In this document: positions 46,601 to 57,153 of the stretch, in pieces
Layout of the letters: each line of letters starts with the position of its first letter
Numbering within the stretch: the first letter of the stretch is position 1
Source of the DNA: Bombyx mori
Taxonomy: Eukaryota > Arthropoda > Insecta > Lepidoptera > Bombycidae
Length of the DNA stretch: 64,000 nucleotides
Assembly (NCBI RefSeq): GCF_030269925.1
Contig: NC_085117.1
Location: 3,038,001-3,102,000, forward strand
Direction: 5' to 3'
The notes under the pieces: generated by a model
What the model saw: only the letters and a program-made list of their open reading frames with translations
The model's database searches: none
Told to the model about the DNA's origin: nothing
Translations under genes and position numbers: made by a program

Positions 46601-49600
46601 TTAAGTGGTCACTGAAGCCCATAGACATCTACAATGTAAATCCGCCACCTTGAGATATAAGTTCTAAGGTCTCAGTATAGTTACAACGGCTACCCCGCCC
46701 TTCAAACCGAAACGCATTACTGCTTCACGGCAGAAATAGGCGGGGTTGTGGTACCTACCCGTGCGGACTCACAAGAGGTCCTACCACCAGTGATTACGCA
46801 AATTATAATTTTGCGGGTTTGATTTTTATTACACGATGTTATTCCTTCACCTTGGAAGCCAATCGTGAACGTTTGTCAAGTACGTATTTCATTAGAAAAA
46901 TTGGTACCCGCCTGCGAGATTCGAACACCGGTGCATCGCTGCATACGAATGTACCGGACGTTTTATCCTTTAGGCCACGACGACTTCAAAGTATTCGAGA
47001 GAGACAAATTTTCCATTTTATACTAAATAATGGTTAGACGACCAGACCAGAATTCATAATTAAGCTTACATTGCTGTATGAATTTAATGTGACATTGCTT
47101 ACTTAGATAGTTGTTAGCATGGTTGGAATAATCAATGTGTGCTATTCTACAAATTAATTTATTTTCTTGAGTATTTCAATTTTACTAACACTTACAGATT
47201 GATCACTAAACTGTCCAGACCATATTGTTGACAAATTGCATGGTTATTAACTAGTTTATAGTACATTAAAATGTATTTTATTAATACTTTGTTTCAGAGA
47301 CTGTCCGTCCAATATAACAGTTATACAAGTGTCAAACAGAGAAGCACCTCATACAGCTATACCCATAGTGTCAACTGAAGATGTTTTCGACTTTGATGTG
47401 AACCGAAAAACTCCAAACTTCGTCAATATTGTTAATACAGAGGTCAATGTACAGAATACGAACGATTACGGCACGGTTTTCAACGACTACGGTCACGTGA
47501 GCACGATGACATCTGTCAGTCTGACAGCTGTCAATCAGAATGATGCCTACGAGAGGCTGTGTAACGCGTCGACGTCGAAGGTGGAAGTTTTGAAGAGTCT
47601 AGACAAAAACAGGAAGTCCTCCTTACCTAATCTAGTCAAAGAATCAGATTATGAGTTTCTGTTTCCCAGCAGCGCTTCCGAGAGTAACACTGTGAATGTA
47701 GTCAGTACTAACGGCGTCAATACCAGAGCTAGAAGTTCCAGAGACAATAATAATGTTCAAATGAGAGTTAATTCTATTGACGAGGAGATAAATATTGAGA
47801 ATTCAAGTTCAACAAGTGTAACGACCACTACCCATTCTATTAGTACTACCCAAGTGACTGCAACAGTAAGCATTGCCCAAATTACATCTACACCTTCTGT
47901 TAGTCATGCTCAAGTTAATAGAACAGTGAATAATATAAGTGCAGCACATGTGTCTCCTGAACCCATTAGTCTAACGAGTAGTGAAGTGAATAGAAACGTT
48001 TTGGATGCTCATATAGTCAGGAGTCACAGTCAGAATGCATATGAGAATTCACCTAGAAGAGTCGTGGTGAGAAGGGTGCAGGCAACTAGTCCTAAAAGAG
48101 ATGCACAGACTGGTAAGTGAGTACTTATTATGTTCTGTAGTGATATAAAAAGTAATGTCCATCAAATGAATATGACTTGAGCATTATCTCTCTTACTTCA
48201 AAGCTTAAATTCATTTTATGCAATATATATGATTTTTTTTAGTTATGATAACATAAGTTGTCAACTTGACCAAAGAAAATGAAAACTTGTTGATCCAATG
48301 AAGAATGAAAGCAGAAAATTGTATTTAAAACTTTCGTCTATGTCAATTTAAACATTGAACACTAAGAATGTTAATCAAACCTTTTTTTTATTAAGTAGAT
48401 CAGTGAATAAGCTTCCAGCCAGTGTGCTGTGCATATACCATATTATAAGTATAAATTATATTAAATTACATTAAAATACAGTATAAATTACATGCATTAA
48501 TTATTATAAATTACAAACATATATTAAGCTAATAAATGCATGGCAAAAACTATATAATTTATTGACAGATAGTTAATCAAAGTAGGCATTTACAAATAAA
48601 GTAAGCCATATAATAATTAATTACAGATAAATCAGATCAAATCCAACCTAAACCCATTTGGAAGAGGGGTCTTACAGAGTTCTCGCTGCTCACTCGGTTG
48701 AGGGCTTTTGGTCAGAGCAGACGGCAGGAGAGCCCGACTAGGAATGAAAATGGAAATGATAGGTGATATATTTACTTATACAACATACTTTCTCAACAAT
48801 TCAAGCCACCCAATCCATCCTCTCCAAATATAAATACATATACAAAAAATATAAAATGTAAGTGTAAAAACATATATTAATCAGGTTGTTACGCTATAAG
48901 GAACCCTAATTGGTGATCATGTGGATTTTTTTTCCAAGTGAAGCAATGTTTGAGGTCATAATGTGGAATTATGAAGGAAGGAAGAAAATTTACATGTGAA
49001 TATGAACATATCACATTGGGACACTTATTTTAGTTGTCATTGTAGGCTCTGATATTTTTGGAAGGGTGGGATCGCTGGTAGCCAGGTATCTGCAGTTCTT
49101 CACAGGTCTTTTCAGTTTCATTAGGGCAGATGGGTGAGCTCGTTGGCCAAGGGTATTCGAGTTTCAGTGGTGGGACAGCTGTCTTTAAATAAAACATGGC
49201 TTTACCTTATCACTCCGGATGGGTGGCGTGATGACATCGGGCTCTGGCAATCAAATAGCCCTAATTTAACAAAAAGAAACAGTGTAGCATTGTATCTGGA
49301 TAATGTATTATATATCTGTAGGAACCAAAAGTGCAATATTGTTGATAAAATAATAATTATCCCCCAAAGGGGGACATTGTAAAAAACTTAGCACCCATGG
49401 AGTGATAGAGCCGGGGTCCAAGGGCGAAGCCCTGGCGGGGGTTTCGGGGGACGGAGCCCCCCACTCATAAAAAAACAATTAACTGTTTTTTTTATTTTTA
49501 AATAAACTACTAATAATTGAATAAGAACTTGTCTGATGAACTCATCTTTGTTTAATACTCATTCACTATTAAATTTTATTGCCTTTTGTTTATTTCACTT

Positions 49601-52600
49601 TTACACAAAACACAATATTGCAAATTTCCCGATCACAACAATGGCGGAGAATTTTAGGTACGTGAGAGCAGACGTAGACACTAACGCGCATGCGCACTTG
49701 TCAGTACCCAGGGAGGAAAAGTTAGACTTTCTTCCCTGTATACCGGGACGAACACCGAACTTTGGGCGTAGGTAGGAGAAAAAAAAAATGTATCGAAGAA
49801 TTTCTGTTTTGGCTAACGTTTAAACGTCAAATTTGTTAGGAATCCATTGACGTCTCCTGTCAAAGTTGTACGTCGTTCGAGACCGGAAGCCAGGGAAGGT
49901 GTGAGGAGAAGAAGCAATTCACTAAGCAACGGTGAGTGTTTCTTACTGCATTAGCTCACTGAGTTTCTCGCCGGATCTTCTCAGTGGGATGCGTTTCCGA
50001 TCCGGTGATACATTCTGTGAAGTACTGCTCTTGCTAGGGTCAGTATTAGTAACGCCTCCGGTTTGAGCCCCGTGAGCTCACCCACACGCTAGGGTAAATC
50101 TGAAATAGCCTCTCAAGGCTATCAGTATATGTAGGAAAAAAAACTGCATATGAAATAATTCCTTTTTATGTATCATTAATACAAAAGAATTAAAGTGAAT
50201 TTATGTTTAAAAAAACTTGTTAGCAACAATTGCTTAAAAAGTTGAATCATTGATTCATACTGCAATAGATGATTTCAAATTATGTTCAAATTAGATGATA
50301 ATTTTTCAATCTATAACTTCAAAAGAAGTAGGAAGTTTTTCAATTCGGCTCGACCGATTTTAATGATTATTTTTTCTACTTAAAATCCAGTGCTTCTTGG
50401 TTCCATATGAATTTTATAAAGATTCAACCAGTAATTAATAATGCTGGTATGCTATCTAATGATGACATCAGCGTTGCTGACGCCATGCTCATCATAATTA
50501 TGATTGCTTTCCATAGTGACAGTAATTAAGACTTACTTATCCAATGAATTCCATTTATTGCATCTCGAGTGTATAACGATAAAAACAAAAAGCTCCGCCT
50601 TGGTCGGCTACTCGAGTCGGAATGTTTTGTGGGACAATAGTCACTCGTATCTATAGTAGAAAGTGTGGGTAGCTTAGTCATGAATTCTCTTGAACACCGT
50701 CTCAAACAGTTTTTGACATGCGTAACATTAAGGAAACAGTTAACTTTAACTATTGTTAGTTTGAATAGTGATGTTGCGCCGGCCGACATATATTTAACAT
50801 TGTATTATTACAGAAACCGTCAACTCTGCTGAACCCCGGCCCGGTACACTAATAGGAGCCCCGCTGTCTGTACGAGACGGACCAGTTTTTGCTGATTACA
50901 GCGGACACGTGTGGTGAGTCAGAACCGTTCATTAAGGAGACGACTGAATTAGAGGAAGGCTGCTAAATGTTATTTTATCGGGACAGATGTTGCCAACAAG
51001 TTATTTATTAAGCTGTTGCATAGCTTTTATCTCGGGCTTTGAGTGCGGCGACCGAGTCAAGAAATTCCATAACGAAAATAAAACCTAACACCTCCCACTC
51101 CGCCTACCATGTAGCTCGCGTTCAACACATTCACACATTGCTTGTGTAGTGTAGTTATTTGACGACAGATGGCGTTGCTCGTACCGCCATCTGTCGTCAA
51201 ATAGAAAAAAATGATGTCGAAATAACTCTCAACATCTCTTGAATGCTTTGGGATATTTCCTCAGAATTCCAGTTGTATCGAAAGTGTTTTAACAGTGCCG
51301 GGAAAGTTCTCGACACAGACATAGAACATTTATTCTTGTTTTTTTCTTCTTATTTTTCATCGGAAATGTTCTTAGACAGTTGAAAAAATTATAAAATTCT
51401 TTTTCAGGATATGCAGATGGGGTGGTCCTTCGCCTGGCGTGGGTCGATGTGGGGACAAGCTGGTGTCTGTGGGAAGGGTTTCACCCTCGGATGCCCATCA
51501 TGCTGTACGGCTTCTAGCTCACGCCGCGCCGAGGCATGTAAGTGAAACGTATTTAATATTGTTACGCGCTGGGGTTCGGGATAAATAAAAAGTTCCACTA
51601 AAGTACAAATTAAAACTGTATTAGCATTTAGAAAATTCACAGAACACTTTAAAATTCTCAATCCGATTACTGACTGACTGCGTGCCATTTCTGCAACACT
51701 TTTATAGTCGATACGACATCCCTAGAATTATCGAGAACATTCCTCACAAGTCGAGTATTTTCGATGTGTGTTTCCGCTATGTGACAATAGATGGCGTTGT
51801 ACTACTCGAACGTTCTAGATGTTACTAGATCCTTTGATATTCGTTTCCGCTATTCGGCGATTGATAGCGTTACTCTTACCGGCGTAACAATTTACAATTC
51901 TTCACCATAGGATGGTTGTTGGCGGAGTTGTCTAGTTGCTTCGTTCAGTATTTTTTTGGTTTTAAGTTTTTTTTTTGAGTCCTCGTGATGTTGTTAGTAT
52001 CGCTCATGGACATCAATAATGTCAGGGGCAGAGCCAAACCTTCCTACGGCAGAGCGCGCTCCATTCCGCAGTTCCTTCCGAAGCGTACCAGATAAGATCT
52101 CTAGAATCGTACTATGGACGAAGGCAGCAGTCAGTCAGTCAGTTTTGATTCCGCGCGGGTAGGTACTTGAGACCTTAGAACTTATATCTCAAAGTGGGTG
52201 GCGCATTTACGTTGTGGATGTCTATGGACTACAGTAACCACTTAACACCAGGTGGGCTGTGAGCTCGTACACCCATCTAAGCAATAAAAAAAAGTCAGTA
52301 GGAGATTGAGGGATCATCTCAAACAATTACACAAAAGTTTTTTTTTATATTTTCAGATCAACGTTCTCTTTCACAGGACGCCACTAGCGAAGATATACAA
52401 GATTGTAAAGAGAGATAAGGAGTTTATTGGTGAGTTTGTGCAACTAATATAACTAGTGGTCGCCCAGTAGTCGAAATTCGATCATAATTGAAGACACGAG
52501 TGGTTTTTTTTATTGCCCTTGTAGGCAGACGAGCATACGGCGGCCCACCTGATGGTGACTGGTTACCGTCGCCCATGGACTTCAGCAATGTCAGGGGCAT

Positions 52601-53930
52601 AACCAAGCTGCCGCCTACCGAAATGGATGAAGGGGATATGATACAATTTGTTAATTTTGAGAAAACGGGCAAACAAACTTTTGTTACTTGTACTTTTTCT
52701 TCGTACACAACTCTTTAATTACATGCAATTTCTAAAAATAACCTTTAAGCCTGGAGATTTAAGGTCTAATATGGTTTATAGTCATATAACACCTTCATTC
52801 AATGTATAAACTCAAAAATCTTAAAAATATTACTTAACCCCTTCATCCACTCATGTCTTCAATTATGAATTGAAATTAAAAGTTTGAACATTAATATGGT
52901 TCGTATTGTCAAAGACTTCACTTCTGTAATCACAGATTTCTTCAAGGCTACACTATAGACAAATAATACTGAAGACAAACAATATTATTACTGGTGGTAG
53001 GACCTCTTGTGAGTCCGCACGGGTAGGTACCACCGCCCTGCCTATTTCTGCCGTGAAGCAGTAATGCGTTTCGGTTTGAAGGGTGGGGCAGCCGTTGTAA
53101 CTATACTGAGATCTTACAACTTATATCTCAAGGTGGGTGGCGCATTTACGTTGTAGATGTCTATGGGCTCCAGTAACCACTTAACAACAGGTGGGCTGTG
53201 AGCTCGTCCACACACCTAAGCTATAAAAAAAAAAAAAAAAAAATATTAATCTATTCCCAATTTGACCACAGACTTTAAACAATAAACAAAAGAGTGTATA
53301 TATATATGCATGTGTGTGTGTCAAATACATGGTAGTGTGTGTAACGTTTTTTCTATTGATTTAATGTTTTTATTATGCATAATTTAAAAAATATATATAG
53401 CATTCTGCACTCTTTCTCTATATTCTCTATAAGTGTGGGAAATTTCATACATTTTATTTTTTTTATTGCTTAGATGGGTGGACGAGCTCACAGCCCACCT
53501 GGTGTTAAGTGGTTACTGGAGCCGATGGATCTACGGGCTCCCGTAACCACTTAACGCGGTAAATACTTTTTCAGGAATAAAACTGGATACTGAATGCAAC
53601 GTAACGAGTGTCGAACCTTCGTCGCCGGCGTCACGGGCCGGCTTACCGTTGGAGGGGCGGTGGGCGGTCACGCACGTCAACAGTCGACAGATCAACTTGA
53701 TTAAAGTTAGTAAACAAATCGTGACGATCATTGTTGACTTTAGCTTTTTTAACAAACTTTTACTTACTAAATAAATAAAAACCTTTTTTTCCTTTCAGGG
53801 AGGTGAAGAGGAAATGAACAGGCTAAGCTATCATAACACCGAATTGACAGTGACAATACAACCGTCAGGTTTAGTTAAGAAAATCAGATCGACCCTGAAA
53901 ACGACGAAAAACGCCGTAGGTCTAAGGTAA
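42963..53930 (+). CDS. PH-like plus two PDZ-like domains, scaffold-type protein, 12 coding exons
   Basis: Exons: 42963-43079, 44714-44949, 45366-45536, 46064-46390, 47298-48112, 48627-48762, 49840-49931, 50814-50913, 51408-51537, 52357-52429, 53575-53705, 53799-53930. They total 2460 nt and 819 residues, and all junctions are GT-AG and in phase. Residues about 15-145 look like a PH fold (QKNTYLKRIP, WTQLCIHNGRTPYLEQYPE, DFLVDTEKGPVRMLAPDW, then a helix WVTTLRNKLSEL). A Pro-rich strip follows (about 148-176), then a long Ser/Thr/Asn-rich disordered region. Residues about 640-716 (GVGRCGDKLVSVGRVSPSDA) and 720-806 (GIKLDTECNVTSVEPSSPAS, WAVTHVNSRQINLI) look like two PDZ domains, before a basic tail. 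This layout suggests a membrane-associated adaptor. I do not recognise an orthologue by name. Confidence 0.86.
43345..43530. mobile_element. MITE family M1, copy 3
   Basis: Inverted arms 'gtgcggttttttaacattct' and 'agaatgttaaaaaactctca' around 'tactgctcggggtattgttt'. It is in the first coding intron of the PH/PDZ gene. Confidence 0.8.
43568..44140 (-). pseudogene. LINE family B, 5'-truncated, with 35-base poly-T (poly-A) tail
   Basis: The minus strand reads 157 codons without a stop: [60 protein letters not shown] and so on, the C-terminal end of a CR1/Jockey-like reverse transcriptase. Then come the family B 3' tail and a long A-tail. The intact frame and unbroken tail suggest a young insertion. 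It lies in the antisense direction within the first coding intron of the PH/PDZ gene. Other family B scraps in the window are 3' ends of the same element. Confidence 0.85.
45120..45300 (-). repeat. Bm1-type SINE fragment
   Basis: It has 'catctataacgtaaatgtcg', 'cgagatatgagttctaagat', 'aacaacggctgccccaccct' and 'aggcagggtggtggtaccta'. Confidence 0.75.
46548..46985 (-). repeat. Bm1-type SINE, full length, reverse orientation
   Basis: It has a T-run at the left, the full body, the 'ttattccttcaccttggaag' middle, and the tRNA-like head at 46905-46985 (gattcgaacaccggtgcatc, tttatcctttaggccacgac). It matches 26671-27105 over its whole length. Confidence 0.85.
49045..49150. repeat. Diverged interspersed repeat fragment
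   Basis: Bits such as 'tagccaggtatctgcagttc' and 'tttcagtttcattagggcag' resemble 25260-25405 and 55125-55290. It is weak. Confidence 0.35.
49641..49657 (+). CDS. Possible alternative first coding exon of the PH/PDZ gene
   Basis: ATGGCGGAGAATTTTAG is followed by a strong donor GTACGTGAG. The preceding bases (cacaaca) suit an insect start. The 17-nt exon would leave phase 2, which is exactly what the exon at 49840 needs (AG|G). It would give a short form, MAENFR plus residues from 602 on: the PDZ half without the PH half. It is inferred from sequence only. Confidence 0.3.
49952..50138 (+). mobile_element. LINE family A 3' end
   Basis: It has 'ctcactgagtttctcgccgg', 'ctctcaaggctatcagtata' and a terminal 'tgtaggaaaaaaa'. 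It is in an intron of the PH/PDZ gene, 20 bp after the exon 49840-49931. Confidence 0.8.
51030..51205. repeat. Dispersed repeat ending in a perfect 18-bp hairpin
   Basis: The first 120 bp is the inverse of 23935-24112. It ends in ATTTGACGACAGATGGCG, ten bases, then the exact inverse (about 51157-51202). Confidence 0.7.
52150..52295 (+). repeat. Bm1-type SINE, internally deleted
   Basis: 'gattccgcgcgggtaggtac' jumps directly to 'ttgagaccttagaacttata', losing about 80 bp of the body, then continues to 'ccatctaagcaataaaaaaa'. It follows a scrap of LINE family B (about 52010-52140). Confidence 0.8.
52489..52862. mobile_element. MITE family M2, copy 2, split by a LINE tail
   Basis: The left terminal repeat (TGAAGACACGAGTGG, 52489-52503) is separated from its continuation (aaatggatgaaggggatatg, from 52621) by a reverse-oriented LINE family B tail (52504-52620). 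The right end 'cttcatccactcatgtcttc' is intact. The interior is longer than in copy 1. Confidence 0.8.
52993..53243 (+). repeat. Bm1-type SINE
   Basis: Near-complete body from 'ctggtggtaggacctcttgt' to a 20-base A-tail after 'cacacacctaagctataaaa'. Confidence 0.9.
53455..53560 (-). repeat. Bm1-type SINE 3' part, abutting an exon
   Basis: 'ttttttattgcttagatggg' through 'aagtggttactggagccgat', then a short inverted echo (gggctcccgtaaccacttaac). It ends about 15 bp before the acceptor of exon 53575-53705. Confidence 0.75.
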
Positions 53931-55337
53931 CATCGACCCCTGTTGTAACATTAGGTACAGTCGGCTACAGAAGTGCACTATTCCATTCGGTACAGTCAGC
54001 TACAGAAGTGCACTATTTCATTCAGATGAATCAGAGACTTGAGAAAAACACAATGCGGTTTTTATAAAAGCGATTTTTGCAATAGACCAATAAATATAGA
54101 TCCGTTTTTTGTTCTTTTACGGTTAAGAAATACATAATAATGTCAAATTTGTATATTATTATACAGCGGGTAGATTGTCACTTAGCATACGGGGAACAAT
54201 GATTTACCAATCCAATGTAAATATCGGTTTTGTAACTAGCCCGCAATGTACGCATGTGATTCTAAGAGATCAACAACCCCACTAATTCTGTGGCAGCTTA
54301 ATGTAATATACATTTGTGATTATTTGTAACAATGGCAGCTATATTTAATTATGTATGTGTAAGATGATTCAATTTTATTTCTTTAAGTCGAAGTTCGAGG
54401 TCAACGCCCTGTGCCCTCTTCGGGCTAACTTTGCATTCGATTGCGGTTTCAATTATATACTGAACTAATATTTTTTTCCATTGATGCTTAAATTAGTTGA
54501 AACATCCCGTTTTGTATATTTAATGTATGCTTTTGCATGCGTTAATATTTGATAATATATGCGTTCGCATAATTGACATAGTTTTCGATGCGTGTGTGAT
54601 AAAAAAATTAACTAGTTTTTTATTCATAAATATTTTTTAGGAAACTATGGACTGATAACTGTAAACACACGGAGTGATATTTCGGATACGATTATTTAAC
54701 AGTATTTATTAGAAAGTAAAAAAAAATGCTTACATTTTCTTTCTCGGTGTCCGAGAAACTCCCGTGTGTGATCCAGCCATAAGTTAATACAATATGTTTA
54801 ATATAAGCCAATATAATTCGTCCCTTTCTCGCATATCAGCAATCAAACATGTGTGATAAATATAGATATATATTTTTAGCACATAAACGAATCGAATGGG
54901 TAGTCTTTGATAAACTTAAAAACTATTGTGATTTTACTATACATATTAAAAGAGTTTTTACTAATTATATTTAATTTATGTTGACGTTTTTTTTTTTATT
55001 ATATTCGAATATTTTAAATTTTTATTACATTACGCTGGTCGAAGCTTGGCTGTGTCTCTGACATTGCTGACCTCAACAAGCGACGCTAAAGGTAATCACA
55101 CGACGTTACTCCTTCAACCTAGAAGTTTTTTTTTTATGAAGGAAGGATACCTGGTGGCCCAAAGGTCTTTCTGGTTTCACCAGGGCAGGTGGGCGAGCAA
55201 AGGCTCAGCCAGGAGGGGTGGGATTTGCTAACGGCCGCCCGAGAGCCTCCGAAGGAGACCTAATAGGTCAAAGGCAGCTGCTTCGCTAATGCATCTATCA
55301 TAAAAGTCATTCGTGACCATGTGTTTAATACTCATTT

Positions 55338-55480
55338 ACTTGAACTAATTGATCGCTGTTTCCAAACCTGGACATCGGCATAGCTGCGACGGCATACTAA
55401 AGGATTTTGAACTAATTGATCGCTGTTTCCAAACCTGGACATCGGCATAGCTGCGATGCGACAGCATACTAAGGGATTTT
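55338..55480 (+). repeat. Tandem duplication of about 67-71 bp
   Basis: The unit 'gaactaattgatcgctgttt'...'ggcatactaaaggatttt' occurs twice in a row. The second copy has a small insertion in 'gctgcgatgcgaca'. Confidence 0.9.
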
Positions 55481-56389
55481 GTTTATGTACAAGTTAACCC
55501 AAACGCCAAATGCCAATATAAACAAAGTAACTGACTGACATTATCAGCTATTACCAGTAATAAAAGTAAAAGAGGGACCCAATTATTACCGTACGCCCCA
55601 GAGTAATGTAATAATAATGTTGAATCTCTGTAACTAATAAATGACTATTTTCATTTAGTCGTGTAATAATGCGCTTAAGTACACGTGCACTAAACCAGTG
55701 ACCATTTAAAATTGTTCTCATAATATTTACAATTTTTTTTTTTTTGAAAATATAGAACTAGTTGTTTGATTTGTAATTAAAAACTATTAATATTAATGAA
55801 ACATCACCAATTTATATAGTTTGTTTTTGGGAAGAAAGACAAGTGATTTGGTGACGGTGAGAGAGGCGTTTTTTTCCTTTTTTTTCTCGTGTAAAACATA
55901 TTGTATGCACGGGAATTACAATTTAGGCATAAAATTATTTCAGTTTATGTACATATTATATTCGGAGCCTTGTGATCAATTCTAATCAAATATACACTCG
56001 TTCTTTCTGTATTTTTTTTGTATAAATAAAATTTTAATATTGAAATATACGTAATAAATTATGGAATTTTTGTTTGTTTGTATTATTCATCCATTTCCAA
56101 GCATTGCGATGGACACGTTATGCTCTATTGAAACTGTTCTCGAATAGGGTAACTTATTTTTTTAAAGACAGAATTAGTTAGAGCTTAAAATATACGACTT
56201 GATGAATCCCAATAATGCGTTCCAGTTTGAAGAGTGGGAAAGCTGATATACTATGAATTTGATATTTGGGTCTCCGTTTCTCTAAATGGGTGTCCGTATT
56301 TACGAACTCCATACATAAAATTATAATAATCAATAAAAATAATAATTAAATAATAATCCATTATTATTATATAATAATTATTATTTTAC

Positions 56390-56632
56390 TGGTGGTAGGA
56401 CCTCTTGTGAGTCCGCGCGGGTAGGTACCACCACCCTGCCTATTTCTGCCGTGAAGCAGTAATGCGTTTCGGTTTGAAGGGTAGGGCAGCCGTTGTGACT
56501 ATACTTGAGACTTTAGAACTTATATCTCAAGATGGGTGGCGCATTTACATTGTAGATGTATATGGGCTCCAGTAACCACTTAACACCAGGTGGGCTGTGA
56601 GCTCGTCCACCCATCTAAGCAATAAGAAAAAA
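56390..56632 (+). repeat. Bm1-type SINE
   Basis: 'ctggtggtaggacctcttgt' to 'ccatctaagcaataagaaaa', nearly full body. Confidence 0.9.
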
Positions 56633-56987
56633 AAAATATAATAATTAAATTGCTTGCATTTATTATAATTTCGTAGATTAACAATACCTTGACTGTTATG
56701 TAGGTCACCGGTGACCTACGCGGAGCACTAAAGTAATTATATCGTTTACTGTTACTAAGGCGCCTGGATTGCCTAACTTTAACTTCTTTTGTTTGTTAAT
56801 GTATATTTTAATCTTTTAGGTTTTTAGCAATAGATTCATTTTCAGTATCTTCGGATTCGTGTTTCCCAATGACAACCGTGGCAGTCAACGTGTTAATAAT
56901 CGTAAATGTATCCATAAAGCTCACGACGTCGGTTTGTCGTCCGTCCGCGTGAAATTAAACAAAAATACGTAATTAAATTTTTATAAA

Positions 56988-56993
56988 TTTTAT
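56988..56993 (-). terminator. Candidate poly-A signal of the right-hand gene
   Basis: AATAAA on the minus strand, about 160 bases after the proposed stop at 57154. Confidence 0.4.
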
Positions 56994-57153
56994 TAAGCGA
57001 TGATTTCACAACGTGAATGCTATGGATTTTAAAATATTAAATAAATAGGGTTTAATTTTTAATTTTCCCAGTCAATCTTTGTAAATTTGCACTGTTAACA
57101 ATATCATCTGAGGATGTATGTTTCGTAAATTCTTTCGTTCGATTATAAATGTC

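Larger units (their letters stand above)
53931..57150. other. 3' flank of the PH/PDZ gene and intergenic DNA
   Basis: The first poly-A signal after the stop is AATAAA at 54089-54094. Downstream there are no supported exons, only a duplicated 67-bp unit (55338-55480), an old repeat (55125-55290), a Bm1 copy (56390-56632) and an 18-bp palindrome (TAGGTCACCGGTGACCTA, near 56701). Much of 54100-55000 is plain AT-rich DNA, perhaps a long 3' untranslated region. Confidence 0.45.

Noticed and set aside
49641..49775. A 45-residue protein starting MAENFRYVRADV
   Set aside because: There is no family match, and a strong donor occurs 17 bases after the ATG. It fits better as a possible alternative first exon.
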